Source: Thiohalocapsa sp. (GTDB taxonomy: Bacteria; Pseudomonadota; Gammaproteobacteria; Chromatiales; Chromatiaceae). Taken from it: a stretch of 64,000 nt of DNA. Every line of letters begins with the position of its first letter. Position 1 is the first letter of the stretch. The notes beneath the pieces were generated by a model that saw only the letters and a list, made by a program, of their open reading frames with translations, searched no databases and was not told the DNA's origin. The stretch spans positions 50,883-114,882 of the forward strand of contig NZ_JAJDNQ010000050.1 in the NCBI RefSeq assembly GCF_022340605.1. The letters run 5' to 3'. Positions 1 to 8,192 of the stretch are shown here, in pieces. Both the position numbers and the translations under genes were made by a program.

Positions 1-360
1 ATCCATGGCCGGATCGGTGTGGTGGACGCGGTGCAGCCGCCACAGCAGCGGGATGCGGTGATTGGCCCGGTGCCAGAGATACATCCACAGGTCGAAGCCG
101 ACGAAGGCCAGCAGCGCACCGGACGCGGCGCCGAGCCCAAGCCAGGACACCAGCCCCCAGCCCTGCCGGGCGGCGACGGCCATCGACAGCAGCAACAGCG
201 GCGTCAAGGCCGCGCCCACCAGCCCGCTGATGACCCCGAGGCCGAGATTGCGGGCATCGTGCCGCAGCCGGTCGCGGCGGCCCGCGTAGAACGGTAGCAG
301 CCCCTCCAGCAGGAACAGCAGCGGCAGCACCACCAGCGCGACCCAGGCGTCCGCGGTCAT
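1..360 (-). CDS. Fatty acid hydroxylase / sterol desaturase family protein, N-terminal part (cut by left window edge)
   Basis: The first 120 codons of a membrane di-iron enzyme that runs off the left edge. Translating from the ATG at 360 gives two hydrophobic membrane spans (about residues 6-24 and 42-64), a third around 75-95, then histidine clusters typical of the fatty acid hydroxylase superfamily: HRANH (residues 97-101) and HRVHH (110-114). In this family the histidines bind two irons that oxidise an alkyl chain. The start overlaps the stop of the upstream glycosyltransferase in an ATGA arrangement, so the two are translationally coupled. Which lipid or sterol is modified cannot be told from this part. 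Confidence 0.8.
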   Translation of the reverse strand, partial: MTADAWVALVVLPLLFLLEGLLPFYAGRRDRLRHDARNLGLGVISGLVGAALTPLLLLSMAVAARQGWGLVSWLGLGAASGALLAFVGFDLWMYLWHRANHRIPLLWRLHRVHHTDPAMD

Positions 361-1037
361 CGCCGGCCCTCGTAGGCCGCGGCCAGCCGCCAGGGCGAGG
401 CGCCGAGCAGGAAGCGGGTGATCGCGACGGCATTGGCGAGCTGCTGGCGGACGATGCCGTTGCGTGCGTAGCGCACCGCGGAGGTCGTCACGGTCAGCGG
501 CAGCTTGACGATGCGCCCGATGCGGCGCATCCGCCGGGCCAGCTCCACGTCCTCGTACAGGGGCCAGTCCGGCAGGCCGCCGACGGCGTCGAGCAGGTCG
601 TGCCGAACGACCATCGCCTGGTCGCCGAAGGTCGTCCAGATCGAGTCGAAGCGCGAGAACCAGCCATAGAGCCCGAGCAGCCAATGGCGACGATCGAAGC
701 GCAGCCGAAAGCAGGTCATGGCCGTGCGCGGATCGGCAAACGCCGCCGCGACGGCAGCAAAGGCTCCGGCAGGCAACGCCGTGTCGTCATGCAGGAACAT
801 CAGCAGCTCGCCGCGGGCGATCCGCACGCCGGCGTTGCACTGGGTGCCGCGCCCGCGCGGTGCGCGCAGCCGGACGACGTGGGCGGGCAACGCGGGCTCG
901 TCGCCGGTCGGCGCCAGGTCGTCCGGCTCGACGACGATGACCTGTGCGTCCGGCAAGGCCCGCGCGAGCCGCGACAGCCTGGCACACAGCGTCGAGCTCG
1001 AGCGGCGGGTCGGGACGATGATGGACAGGGACGGCAT
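357..1037 (-). CDS. Family 2 glycosyltransferase (TIGR04283-like)
   Basis: A 226-residue GT-A fold glycosyltransferase. It starts with the usual beta-strand (SIIVPT, residues 5-10), carries HDD (83-85) as the likely metal/nucleotide-sugar site and YED (161-163) as the acidic acceptor-side motif, and has the GDQAM segment near 138 seen in the TIGR04283 group. Family members have been annotated as arsenosugar-type glycosyltransferases, but donor and acceptor are generally unproven, so I leave the substrate open. The gene overlaps the downstream fatty acid hydroxylase by 4 bases, suggesting a shared transcript and possibly a shared lipid-linked substrate. Confidence 0.8.
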   Translation of the reverse strand: MPSLSIIVPTRRSSSTLCARLSRLARALPDAQVIVVEPDDLAPTGDEPALPAHVVRLRAPRGRGTQCNAGVRIARGELLMFLHDDTALPAGAFAAVAAAFADPRTAMTCFRLRFDRRHWLLGLYGWFSRFDSIWTTFGDQAMVVRHDLLDAVGGLPDWPLYEDVELARRMRRIGRIVKLPLTVTTSAVRYARNGIVRQQLANAVAITRFLLGASPWRLAAAYEGRR

Positions 1038-1117
1038 CGGACGGTGCGGGCAACGATCGGATGTGGGGAAATGCTTGTCCCGGCGGCGGATTCAACCCGC
1101 GCGGTGCCGACCGTGTC

Positions 1118-1176
1118 GTGGGAGCGCCGTCCTCGGCGCGACGAGCACCCGCTCGCGGCGAGGACGCCACTCCCAC
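1118..1176. repeat. REP-like palindrome (GTGGGAGCG family), copy A
   Basis: An imperfect inverted repeat beginning GTGGGAGCGCCGTCCTCGG and ending with the complement CGAGGACGCCACTCCCAC, upstream of the glycosyltransferase. The same head recurs at 32099, 32930 and 58942. The head resembles the extragenic palindromes of other Gammaproteobacteria that RAYT transposases mobilise; no RAYT gene is in this window. Confidence 0.75.
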
Positions 1177-1293
1177 AAGGCACGCGACTGGTCGAGAGTC
1201 GTGTCGAGGCCGCTGGACCAGAGGCTCACCGGTCTAGACGGGGCCATATGGGGCTGCATTGCGCACCGGTCGCTGATCTCTCCACCGCCCCAG

Positions 1294-2403
1294 TCAAGGC
1301 TGGCTCTCCGGCTGCTGGGAGATGTCCTCCACCTGGACTTGGACGGCCCGATGCTGTCCCTGTCGCTCGACGCTCAGCTTGACGCTGTTGCCGACGCCGA
1401 CCTTTTCCAGTACCGAGGCCAAGTCCGCAATATCCTGGACCTGTTCACCATCGGCCTGCGTGATGACATCCCCGAGCTGGCCGGTGCTCGTATCGATTCC
1501 CTCGAGTCCAGCCTTCTGCGCCGGCGACCCCGGCAGCACAGCCGCGACCACGACGCCGTTCACGCCCAGATGGGCCGCGGCCTGCGCGCCGAGGGCACTG
1601 ATGCCGATCCCCGGGCGGGGAACGCGGCCATCGCGGATCAGCCGCGTCACCACGTCCTTGACCAGGTCGACCGGCATCGCGAACCCGACACCGGCGAAGG
1701 CGCCGCTGTTGGAGATGATGGCGCTGTTGACGCCGATCAGGCGTCCGGCCGAGTCCAGGAGCGGGCCGCCGGAGTTACCGGGATTGATGGCCGCGTCGGT
1801 CTGGATCACGCCCCGAACCTCCCGCTCTCCAGTCGTCGGCAGGCTGCGGTGCAGCGCACTGACGATGCCCTCGGTCATCGTTCGGGTCAGGCCATAGGGG
1901 TTGCCGATGGCGAAGACCGTCTGGCCGACAAACAAGTCCTTGGACGAGCCGATCGCAATGGAGCCTTTCTGCGGATTAGATCCACTCAGGCAAAGCACCG
2001 CCAAATCGTAATCCGGTGCCGTTCCGACGACGGCCGCCCGATGCATCTCGCCCTTGCCAAACGAAACGGCGATGTGCTGCGCGCCGCGCAAGACGTGGGC
2101 GTTGGTCACGATGTGACCCGCGGCATCCCAGACGATGCCCGAGCCCATGCCGACCTCGTCCGTCGTTGGGCCGAAGGGATTCGGCGTGGATTCCTGCACC
2201 GTCGTGACAAACACCACCGACGACGAGGCCCTCTGAAAGACCTGACTCGCCGTCCGCTCCATAGCGGCGAGGTTGCCACGGGCGACCACCGCCACCGGCG
2301 CGACTTCGCGGCAGGTCGCGCGCTGGAAATAGTCATAGCCAAGGAATACCACCGCGACGGTCAGCAAGGTCAGAACGAACGCCATGAACACGCGAGCTAT
2401 CAC
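1294..2403 (-). CDS. HtrA/DegP-like trypsin-type serine protease with one PDZ domain
   Basis: A 369-residue S1C protease. The N-terminus is a single hydrophobic anchor (residues about 3-22), so the protein is probably inner-membrane tethered facing the periplasm, as in DegS-type proteases. The catalytic triad is visible: His103 in NAHV, Asp133 in DYDLAVL and Ser211 in GNSGGP. One PDZ domain follows (about 270-355), where DegP has two, so DegS-like regulation is possible. The start is a GTG with an AGGAG ribosome site about 8 bases upstream. It is monocistronic; no rseA or rpoE is nearby, so a sigma-E role is only inference. Confidence 0.88.
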   Translation of the reverse strand: MIARVFMAFVLTLLTVAVVFLGYDYFQRATCREVAPVAVVARGNLAAMERTASQVFQRASSSVVFVTTVQESTPNPFGPTTDEVGMGSGIVWDAAGHIVTNAHVLRGAQHIAVSFGKGEMHRAAVVGTAPDYDLAVLCLSGSNPQKGSIAIGSSKDLFVGQTVFAIGNPYGLTRTMTEGIVSALHRSLPTTGEREVRGVIQTDAAINPGNSGGPLLDSAGRLIGVNSAIISNSGAFAGVGFAMPVDLVKDVVTRLIRDGRVPRPGIGISALGAQAAAHLGVNGVVVAAVLPGSPAQKAGLEGIDTSTGQLGDVITQADGEQVQDIADLASVLEKVGVGNSVKLSVERQGQHRAVQVQVEDISQQPESQP

Positions 2404-3096
2404 AAGTCTGTCTCCTGTTTGCAGTCCGTTTCCGGACGGGCCGATTCCTGAACATGTCTCCCTGCCCCACCGCCTGGCCGACGCGTCGACACCGGCATGC
2501 CCGATCGCCCTGTCCCGAGACCGACTCGGGTCGTCGTTGTCGCTGTCGTTGTTGTCGTAATCGTTGTCGTTGTCGTAATCGTGGTCTTGCTACCAACCGT
2601 GCGGCTCTTCGATGACGACTGCGATTACGACCACGACAACGAGTGAGCCGAGTCCCGGAATTTCCGCAGCAAAGCACTCGGCAGCCTGGCACGTCGGCGA
2701 GCGGTGGTGGCTTCCAGCCACAGCCGTGGATGCCGAGACCATCTGCCGGCACAGGGATTGCAGCTTTCACGCCAATGACATCCTGAAGCGACACCGCAGA
2801 TCGGGAGGACAGCTATGCGGGCGAATACCGGTGCCACTCCCCTGAAGACGCAGAACATCGATGCGCCGCCGGCTTACTGATGCCGGTCCCCCACCGAGCG
2901 TGCTTGCCTGACGACGTTTGAGGTGGTGGATTTGCCCCAAGCACGGGTCATTGCAGCCGCGAATGGGGCCAAGGCCTGGGGAGAATCCGCGGCGGCCGCG
3001 GCAGCTCCGCGACATGGTTGAGATCCGGTCTGGACCGCAGGAAGGGGGGCCATTGCACGCTCCCCGTGTCGTCCGAACAGCAAACGGGAGTTAGCG
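2404..3096. other. Intergenic region with simple-sequence hairpin; no convincing gene
   Basis: About 690 bases between divergent htrA and the CPBP gene. It contains the GTCGTT-type simple repeat (2530-2643). Open frames of 70-80 codons occur on both strands but none resembles a known protein. One plus-strand stretch near 2905-3015 reads FEVVDLPQARV in a frame without a start; it could be the tail of a decayed gene. Confidence 0.5.
2530..2643. repeat. GTCGTT/GTCGTA simple repeat with complementary arm, copy 1
   Basis: The left arm is a run of GTCGTT and GTCGTAATC units (2530-2586). About 25 bases later a right arm with GATTACGACCACGACAACG (2622-2640) is largely complementary, so the transcript could fold into a long imperfect hairpin. 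A second locus with the same composition and architecture lies at 58049-58107 upstream of bchI. The GTC-rich arm reads DNDND on the opposite strand. Confidence 0.7.
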
Positions 3097-3849
3097 ATGG
3101 CGGCTGTTCCGCTCAAGGATGCGAAGCGCACCCCAATGCGCTCCCCAAAGCGCACCCAAGACAAGGCGCCCGTGAGCCGGAAAATCCAGCTCTTCGAAGT
3201 CGGGGCATTCCTGTTTCTTGTGCTTCCGTCACTCGTGCTGTCCCTGTTCATCACGGGAGAAGGAGACGAAGGATTTCGCCTCACCGCCGTGCTGGTCATC
3301 GTGCGTGATCTGGCGCTTGTCAGCCTGGTACTCTACTTCGTCTGGCGAAACGGAGAGGGGTTTGGTCAGCTCGGCTGGACGCTCAGGCGGCTGCCACTGG
3401 AGGTCCTCCTCGGCATCCTGCTCTTCGTCCCGATGACATTCGGGATCAACTGGCTGGAGCAGTTCCTGACCGGCATCGGCCTCTCTTCGCCGCCAAAGTC
3501 CTCTTCCGGCTTTCTCCAGCCCACCGGACACGCACAGTCCAGTCTTTGGCTCGCGGTGGGTCTCGTCATTGTGGTCGCCATTGCAGAGGAAACCATCTTT
3601 CGCGGCTACCTCTTGCTCCGATTCATGGGCATCGGGCTGGGAAAGGTGTTGGCCGTGGTTCTTTCGTCAGCTATCTTTGCCCTGGGACACGGCTATGAGG
3701 GTATGGTGGGGGTCGCTACGGTGGGCGTCATGGGGGTATTCTTCGCCCTGATCTACTTGTGGCGCGGCAGCCTGATAGCGCCGATGGTGATGCACTTTCT
3801 GCAAGACTTCATCGCCATCGTGCTGCTGCCTTTTCTGGTCGGAAGTTAG
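3097..3849 (+). CDS. CPBP family intramembrane glutamic endopeptidase
   Basis: A 250-residue polytopic membrane protein with about six to seven hydrophobic segments after a basic N-terminal tail. It has the CPBP (Abi/Rce1-like) signature: EE at 164-165 followed by FRG at 168-170, a conserved histidine in GHG (His198) and another in HFLQD (His233). In the family these residues form the active site of CAAX-type proteases; bacterial members act on membrane proteins or in bacteriocin self-immunity, with substrates mostly unknown. The ATG has a GGGAG site about 7 bases upstream. Its 3' end nearly touches the convergent eipA-like gene (one base apart). Confidence 0.88.
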   Translation: MAAVPLKDAKRTPMRSPKRTQDKAPVSRKIQLFEVGAFLFLVLPSLVLSLFITGEGDEGFRLTAVLVIVRDLALVSLVLYFVWRNGEGFGQLGWTLRRLPLEVLLGILLFVPMTFGINWLEQFLTGIGLSSPPKSSSGFLQPTGHAQSSLWLAVGLVIVVAIAEETIFRGYLLLRFMGIGLGKVLAVVLSSAIFALGHGYEGMVGVATVGVMGVFFALIYLWRGSLIAPMVMHFLQDFIAIVLLPFLVGS

Positions 3850-3850
3850 G

Positions 3851-4402
3851 TCAGAACGGATTGATGCTCGGCTTGCGCGTGAAGTCGAGATAGCCGACGC
3901 TAACCCCTTGCCGCCAGCCGGCGCCAAAGCGGATCGGAGCGATCACGACCTTCCCGGACCGCAGGTAGTTGACCCCGATCCCGCCGACATAGTACAGACT
4001 ACCCTCCACCCCGGGATAGCGCTTGAAGAGCTGGTCGGGATCGCGTAGCGCGTAGATCAGCATGAAGACCTTCGACGCGGCTCCCCCCAAATCGATGCCG
4101 ATCGAGGGACCCTGCCAGTAGACCTTGCGTTGAACACCAGTCTTCGTCTGCAAGGTTCCACTACCGTACCGCAAGCCGATGCCCACGGCACCGCCTGCCT
4201 CTTCACCGGTGATGTACGCATCCGGCTCACCCTGATCGGCGAACACTTTTTCGACCACCTGAGCCAGGTCTTTCGCGCCGTGCCCGAAGAACTGCTCCAC
4301 CTGAGACAGGATCTCCTGCCGACTATAGGTCTCGCTATCGGCGGCCAAGGCCGGTGCGGCGACGAGGCCGCAGAGCATCAAGAAGATACTGGAGCTTCGC
4401 AT
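3851..4402 (-). CDS. DUF1134 / EipA-like periplasmic envelope protein
   Basis: A 183-residue exported protein. The ATG at 4402 opens a clear signal peptide (MRSSSIFLMLCGLVAAPALA, cleavage after about residue 20). The mature part matches the DUF1134 pattern: an EILSQVEQFFG segment, the glycine-rich stretch around GGAVGIGLRYGSG, IGIDLGG, and a GIGVNYLRSG end segment. EipA of Brucella, the best known member, is a small beta-barrel periplasmic protein needed for envelope integrity. A longer in-frame ORF upstream to 4543 exists, but it reads through a dispersed repeat, so I use the signal-peptide start. The gene is convergent with the CPBP gene. Confidence 0.85.
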   Translation of the reverse strand: MRSSSIFLMLCGLVAAPALAADSETYSRQEILSQVEQFFGHGAKDLAQVVEKVFADQGEPDAYITGEEAGGAVGIGLRYGSGTLQTKTGVQRKVYWQGPSIGIDLGGAASKVFMLIYALRDPDQLFKRYPGVEGSLYYVGGIGVNYLRSGKVVIAPIRFGAGWRQGVSVGYLDFTRKPSINPF

Positions 4403-4476
4403 GATGGGATTCCCAAATTTTGTCCAGAGCCCGTCTGGCTTGATCGGTGCGCTTCGTGACTGTGAGAGTATTCGGT

Positions 4477-4574
4477 GTAGGTCGGGTTGGCGATAGCGTA
4501 ACCCGACAATCAACGGCTTGCTCGCGCCCTGACTGGCGCCCATCGTCGGGTTACGCTGCGCTAACCCGACCTAC
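4477..4574. repeat. GTAGGTCGGGTT palindrome pair, copy 1
   Basis: Two hairpin units in inverted orientation: GTAGGTCGGGTTGGCGATAG with its partner CGTAACCCGAC, a short middle, then GTCGGGTTACGCTGCGCTAA and CCCGACCTAC. It lies directly upstream of the eipA-like gene and causes a false N-terminal extension of it. Copy 2, at 54779-54847, is a perfect inverted repeat between bchD and bchO. Confidence 0.8.
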
Positions 4575-4608
4575 GATGCGCTCGTGTTCGAAGTTGCGAG
4601 CAATACTT

Positions 4609-4939
4609 TCACGGTCTCTTCGTGAAGCAATCGAAGTGCCAACCGCGCGATTCGTTGGCATGGCACTTGTTGTCGAGGCTGAGTCTGATTTCTGGGTCGC
4701 AGCGATCGGCAGGCTCGTCGAAGGGCAGGATATCCAGCGCGGCCAGCTCTGTCTCAAGCTGGGCGGTCAGTCGCTGGGAGCTCTTCTTGGCCGCGCCGAA
4801 GGGCAGTTCCGCGGCGATGACGATGCACGTGCATACGCTGACCTCGCCGCGCTCGGCCACGCTGTCGCGGATGTGGCCCACCGGCCGCCGCACGAGGTCG
4901 GAGGCGATCTTCAGCCGAGGTGTCGGCGAGTTTCCGCAT
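4609..4939 (-). pseudogene. Decayed PIN-domain toxin (VapC/FitB-like)
   Basis: Read on the minus strand from an ATG at 4939, the first residues (MRKLADTS) look like the start of a PIN protein (typically MRxLLDTN). A frameshift near 4915 then leads into a frame reading SDLVRRPVGHIRDS, then VSVCTCIVIAAELPFGAAKK and LAALDILPFDEPADR. This is the usual order of the VapC/FitB ribonuclease family. The sequence loses similarity after about residue 95, before the conserved C-terminal acidic segment (GxNDLxIAAHA). With a frameshift and lost catalytic acids the gene cannot be functional. No VapB/FitA-like antitoxin ORF is recognisable next to it. Confidence 0.65.
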
Positions 4940-5042
4940 GGGCGGAGTACACGTCAGCGCCGCAAAGGGTGCGCGGACGGGGCAGCGCGTTTGCCGCGTC
5001 GATGCGGGTTGGGGCGTCGCGGCGAGGTACTTGCTCGCGCCA

Positions 5043-5089
5043 ACGAAAAAGGCCCGACCACCTCGCGCTGGCCCGGCCTTCTGTTGTTT
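5043..5089 (-). terminator. Rho-independent terminator of aprBA
   Basis: Read on the minus strand, AAGGCCGGGCC, a 10-base loop, GGTCGGGCCTT and then a run of T. The stem is 11 bp with two mismatches, 60-100 bases after the aprA stop. Confidence 0.7.
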
Positions 5090-5149
5090 ACCTGACAGCC
5101 GACCCTCGCGGGTCAGGCCGTCAGGCGCGCAGATCCCGCGGGATCAGGC

Positions 5150-7129
5150 CTACTTGAACAACTTCGACTTATCCACCAGGTCGACGTGGGCGCGCTTGAA
5201 GCAGGTCCAGGTCTTGGTCTCTTTGTCATAGACCGAGTTGACGAAGCATTTCCAGTTCTCTTCGTCGATGAAGTTGTAATCCATCCGGTAGTAGAAGCCG
5301 GGGTAGCGGGTCTCTTCGCGGAATTGGATGTGCTTCATGTGTGCTTCGGCGGTGAGGGTACGGTGGTAGTTCTCCCACGCCCGCAGCAGCTCGTGGAGGT
5401 CCTTGGCGCGCATCTTCAAGGCGTCTTCCTTGAGCAGTTCGAGCTTCTGCTCGGCCACGTCCATCATGTGGGCATTGGTCTGGTACATGGTGGAGACGCC
5501 GGCCACGTATTCGTCCATGATCTTCTGCAGGCGCAATTGCAGCATCTTCGGCGTGATGTAGTTGGGGTTCACGTCGATGGCGGTGGTGTAATCCTGGTGG
5601 TCCACGTAGTTGCGCACCGGGCGGTAGATCTGTTCCACCAACCGCTCCACCGGGGTGTCCAGCTCGGGCTTGTGGTCCTTGTTGTCCATGCAGAACTTGA
5701 CCATGGCCTTGGCGGCGATGCGCCCCTCGGCATGGGAGCCGGAGGAGAACTTGTGGCCGGAGGCGCCGACACCGTCGGCGGCGGTGAACAGGCCCCGCAC
5801 GGTGGTCATGCCACGGTAGCCCCAGTGCCAGCCTTGCGGCAGGTGCGAGGGGATCTTGTCCTTGTCCGGATGGTCCTCGCTGGTGGGGGCGCCCAAGTCC
5901 TCGGGGCCTGAGGTCCAGATGCCGCAGCAGCCCGAATGCGAGCCGAGCAGGTAGGGCTCGGTGGGTATGAGCTCGGAGTTCTTCTTCTCCGGCTCGATGT
6001 TCTCACCCGCCCAGACGCCGGCCTGGCCGATGCACATGTCGAGGAAGTCTTCCCAGGCCTCGGCCTCCAGATGCTTGATCTCCTTCGGTGTCATGGTCTC
6101 GGCGAGCTTGCCGAGGGCAGTGACGGTATCCATGTAGATCGGGCCACGGCCCTCGCGCATCTCCTTCATCATCAGGTGGGCACGCAGGCACGATGCCGGT
6201 ACCTTGGCCTGGCCGTAGGGCGGGAAGTCGTCCAGCAGCGCCTTGTTGGTCTCCAGGTAGACCTCACCAAACGCATTGGTCGCCTTGGCCTTGAACAGCA
6301 GAAACCAGGCGCCGACCGGGCCGTAGCCATCCTTGAAGCGGACGGGCACGAAGCGGTTCTCCATCATGGTCAGCTCGGCGCCGGCCTCGACGGCCATGGC
6401 GTAGGTGGAGCCGGCGTTCCAGACCGGGTACCAGGCGCGGCCGGTGCCCTCGCCGACGGAGCGCGGGCGGAAGATGTTGGCGCAGCCACCGGCCACCAGC
6501 AGGCAGGCCTTGAAGGTGTAGACGAAGACCTTGTTCTCGCGCACCGAGAAGCCGACGGCACCGGCGATGCGGTTGTCGTCGTACTTGTCGTTGACCAGCC
6601 TGGCGATGAACACGTGCTCCTGGATGCGCTCGGTGCCGAGCGCCTTCTTCGCGGCCTCGGCGACGATCCACTTGTAGGACTCGCCGTGGATCATGATCTG
6701 CCACTTGCCGGAGCGCACCGGCTTGCCGCCCTTGACCAGGGGCTTGCCCTCGTCGCCGGGCTGCTTCCAGATGGGCAGGCCCCATTCCTCGAACAGGTGC
6801 ACGGAATCATCCACGTGGCGGCCGAGGTCGTAGGCGAGGTCGTCGCGGGTGATGCCCATGAGGTCGTTGGAGACCATGCGCGCGTAGTCGGCCGGGTCCT
6901 GCTCGCCGAGGTAGGTGTTGATGGCCGACAGGCCCTGGGCGACGGCGCCGGAACGGTCCATCGCGGCCTTGTCCACCAGCTTGACCTTCAGGTCCACGCC
7001 CTGCGCCTTGGCCGCGTCCAGCCACGGGCCGATCTCGTAGGCCGCGCCGCAAGCGCCCATGCCGCCGCCGATGATGAGGATGTCGACTTCTTCTTCGACG
7101 ACTTCGGGATTGCCGAATTCTCCTGCCAT
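5150..7129 (-). CDS. aprA: Adenylylsulfate (APS) reductase, alpha subunit
   Basis: The FAD-binding catalytic subunit of dissimilatory APS reductase, 659 residues (usual for the family). In sulfur oxidisers it runs in the direction sulfite + AMP to APS, passing two electrons to AprB. The N-terminus has the dinucleotide fold DILIIGGGMGACGAAYEI (from residue 16) followed by RSGAVAQGLSAINTYLG, a hallmark of the fumarate reductase/AprA flavoprotein family. The long C-terminal helical region (from about 480) ends in the tryptophan- and tyrosine-rich segment where AprB packs. aprB lies 84 bases upstream on the same strand. A stem-loop with a T-run follows the stop. Confidence 0.97.
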   Translation of the reverse strand: MAGEFGNPEVVEEEVDILIIGGGMGACGAAYEIGPWLDAAKAQGVDLKVKLVDKAAMDRSGAVAQGLSAINTYLGEQDPADYARMVSNDLMGITRDDLAYDLGRHVDDSVHLFEEWGLPIWKQPGDEGKPLVKGGKPVRSGKWQIMIHGESYKWIVAEAAKKALGTERIQEHVFIARLVNDKYDDNRIAGAVGFSVRENKVFVYTFKACLLVAGGCANIFRPRSVGEGTGRAWYPVWNAGSTYAMAVEAGAELTMMENRFVPVRFKDGYGPVGAWFLLFKAKATNAFGEVYLETNKALLDDFPPYGQAKVPASCLRAHLMMKEMREGRGPIYMDTVTALGKLAETMTPKEIKHLEAEAWEDFLDMCIGQAGVWAGENIEPEKKNSELIPTEPYLLGSHSGCCGIWTSGPEDLGAPTSEDHPDKDKIPSHLPQGWHWGYRGMTTVRGLFTAADGVGASGHKFSSGSHAEGRIAAKAMVKFCMDNKDHKPELDTPVERLVEQIYRPVRNYVDHQDYTTAIDVNPNYITPKMLQLRLQKIMDEYVAGVSTMYQTNAHMMDVAEQKLELLKEDALKMRAKDLHELLRAWENYHRTLTAEAHMKHIQFREETRYPGFYYRMDYNFIDEENWKCFVNSVYDKETKTWTCFKRAHVDLVDKSKLFK

Positions 7130-7213
7130 GTGGAAATGCCTCTGGATCTCTGCTTTTCGGGCTCGATGGCGCCGGCAGCGGCGCCGATCAGGCTCTTTGG
7201 CGCTGGCGAGCGC

Positions 7214-7681
7214 TTATTTGCGGATCAGCTCGGACGGGTCGCCGGCCTTCTGCACACCGCCCAGGGTGAAGTAGCCGGGCTCGCCGATCTTGGCGATGTC
7301 GGCCGCAGGCTTACCGTCGTAGGGATCGATGGACCCCTCGGGGGTGGTGCGGATCGGGAACTTGAAGCGCTTCATCTTCCCGTTGCGGAACCTGATGGTC
7401 CACATGATGGAGTCGGCGCCCCGCAGCGGCTGCACGGAGGCGCCCATGGGCACGAAGTCGGCGTAGTGGCGGACCTCGATGGCCTGCTGCGGGCAAATCT
7501 TGACGCAGGCGTAGCACTCCCAGCACTGCTCCGGCTCCTGGTTGTACGCCTTCATGGCCCAGCCGGTGTTGCTGCCATCCTTGTCGAGCTTCATCAGGTC
7601 GTGGGGGCAGATGTACACGCAAGCGGTCTTGTCCTGGCTCTTGCAGCCATCGCACTTGTCGGTACGCACAAAGGTTGGCAT
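7214..7681 (-). CDS. aprB: Adenylylsulfate (APS) reductase, beta (iron-sulfur) subunit
   Basis: A 155-residue ferredoxin-like electron carrier that pairs with AprA. Two [4Fe-4S] motifs are visible: Cys10, Cys13, Cys21 and Cys25 (in KCDGCK...CVYICP), and CWECYACVKICP from about residue 47. The tail (about 90-155, rich in K, F and P) is the AprB-specific extension that wraps around AprA. I start at the ATG at 7681, which has GGAGA about 8 bases upstream; the longer frame to 7762 is low-complexity leader. Gene order is aprB-aprA. No aprM or qmoABC partner lies next to it. Confidence 0.96.
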   Translation of the reverse strand: MPTFVRTDKCDGCKSQDKTACVYICPHDLMKLDKDGSNTGWAMKAYNQEPEQCWECYACVKICPQQAIEVRHYADFVPMGASVQPLRGADSIMWTIRFRNGKMKRFKFPIRTTPEGSIDPYDGKPAADIAKIGEPGYFTLGGVQKAGDPSELIRK

Positions 7682-8192
7682 GTTGCGATTCTCCAGACGT
7701 TTCCGTCGCAGACGCGGGCTTGGCTCGGATCGGCAGCGCCTGCGTGCGGCATGGTCGGGCAAGGCGGGTTGCGATGCCCCAAGGGTCGAGCGCGTCGCGG
7801 CGTCCTCGACGCATCCTCTGGTGGTGGCTTATGGCCCGAGCGGCCCGAGCGGCGTTGGGGTTCTCATGGCTCGTCGCCGCCTCGACCTGTCCATCGCTTC
7901 GGGCTGGTGGGGCTGTCACCGTAGGCCGGCGAGCATAGGCAGCCCCTATAAACACTGTTAAAGCAGCAAATGCGCCGCGTAGTATAAGGCCGATTTGTCG
8001 GGTGCCCGGGCAGCGGGCTCGGTGCCACTCGCCGCCCGAGCGCGGGCAATCCACCGCCCAAATCCACCACCCGACCCGTTGCCGCCACCCCGAGCGTCAG
8101 GCATCGTCGGCGCCAACGACGCGGCCGCATCGACGCGGCGCCCGGCGCTCGGGGCCATGCCGACTCCCCACAACCTCCAACCGACGAAGCCC
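7682..8192. other. Leader / intergenic region between aprB and the DUF423 gene
   Basis: About 510 bases between divergent genes. It holds the candidate aprBA promoter (7932-7961), which implies an untranslated leader of about 250 bases for aprB. I see no gene, riboswitch consensus or strong hairpin in it. Confidence 0.5.
7932..7961 (-). promoter_or_regulatory. Candidate sigma-70 promoter of aprBA
   Basis: On the minus strand TTAACA (5 of 6 to TTGACA), an 18-base spacer and TATGCT (4 of 6 to TATAAT). It sits in a locally AT-rich stretch about 250 bases upstream of the aprB start. Confidence 0.45.

Noticed and set aside
2900..3015. Link between FEVVDLPQ at 2905 and FTVVDLPD at 23800 as parts of one mobile element
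   Set aside because: The shared string is too short and the flanks do not match.
5936..7924. 662-codon plus-strand frame opposite aprA/aprB
   Set aside because: Antisense shadow of aprBA, composed of V/G/L/H-rich sequence.
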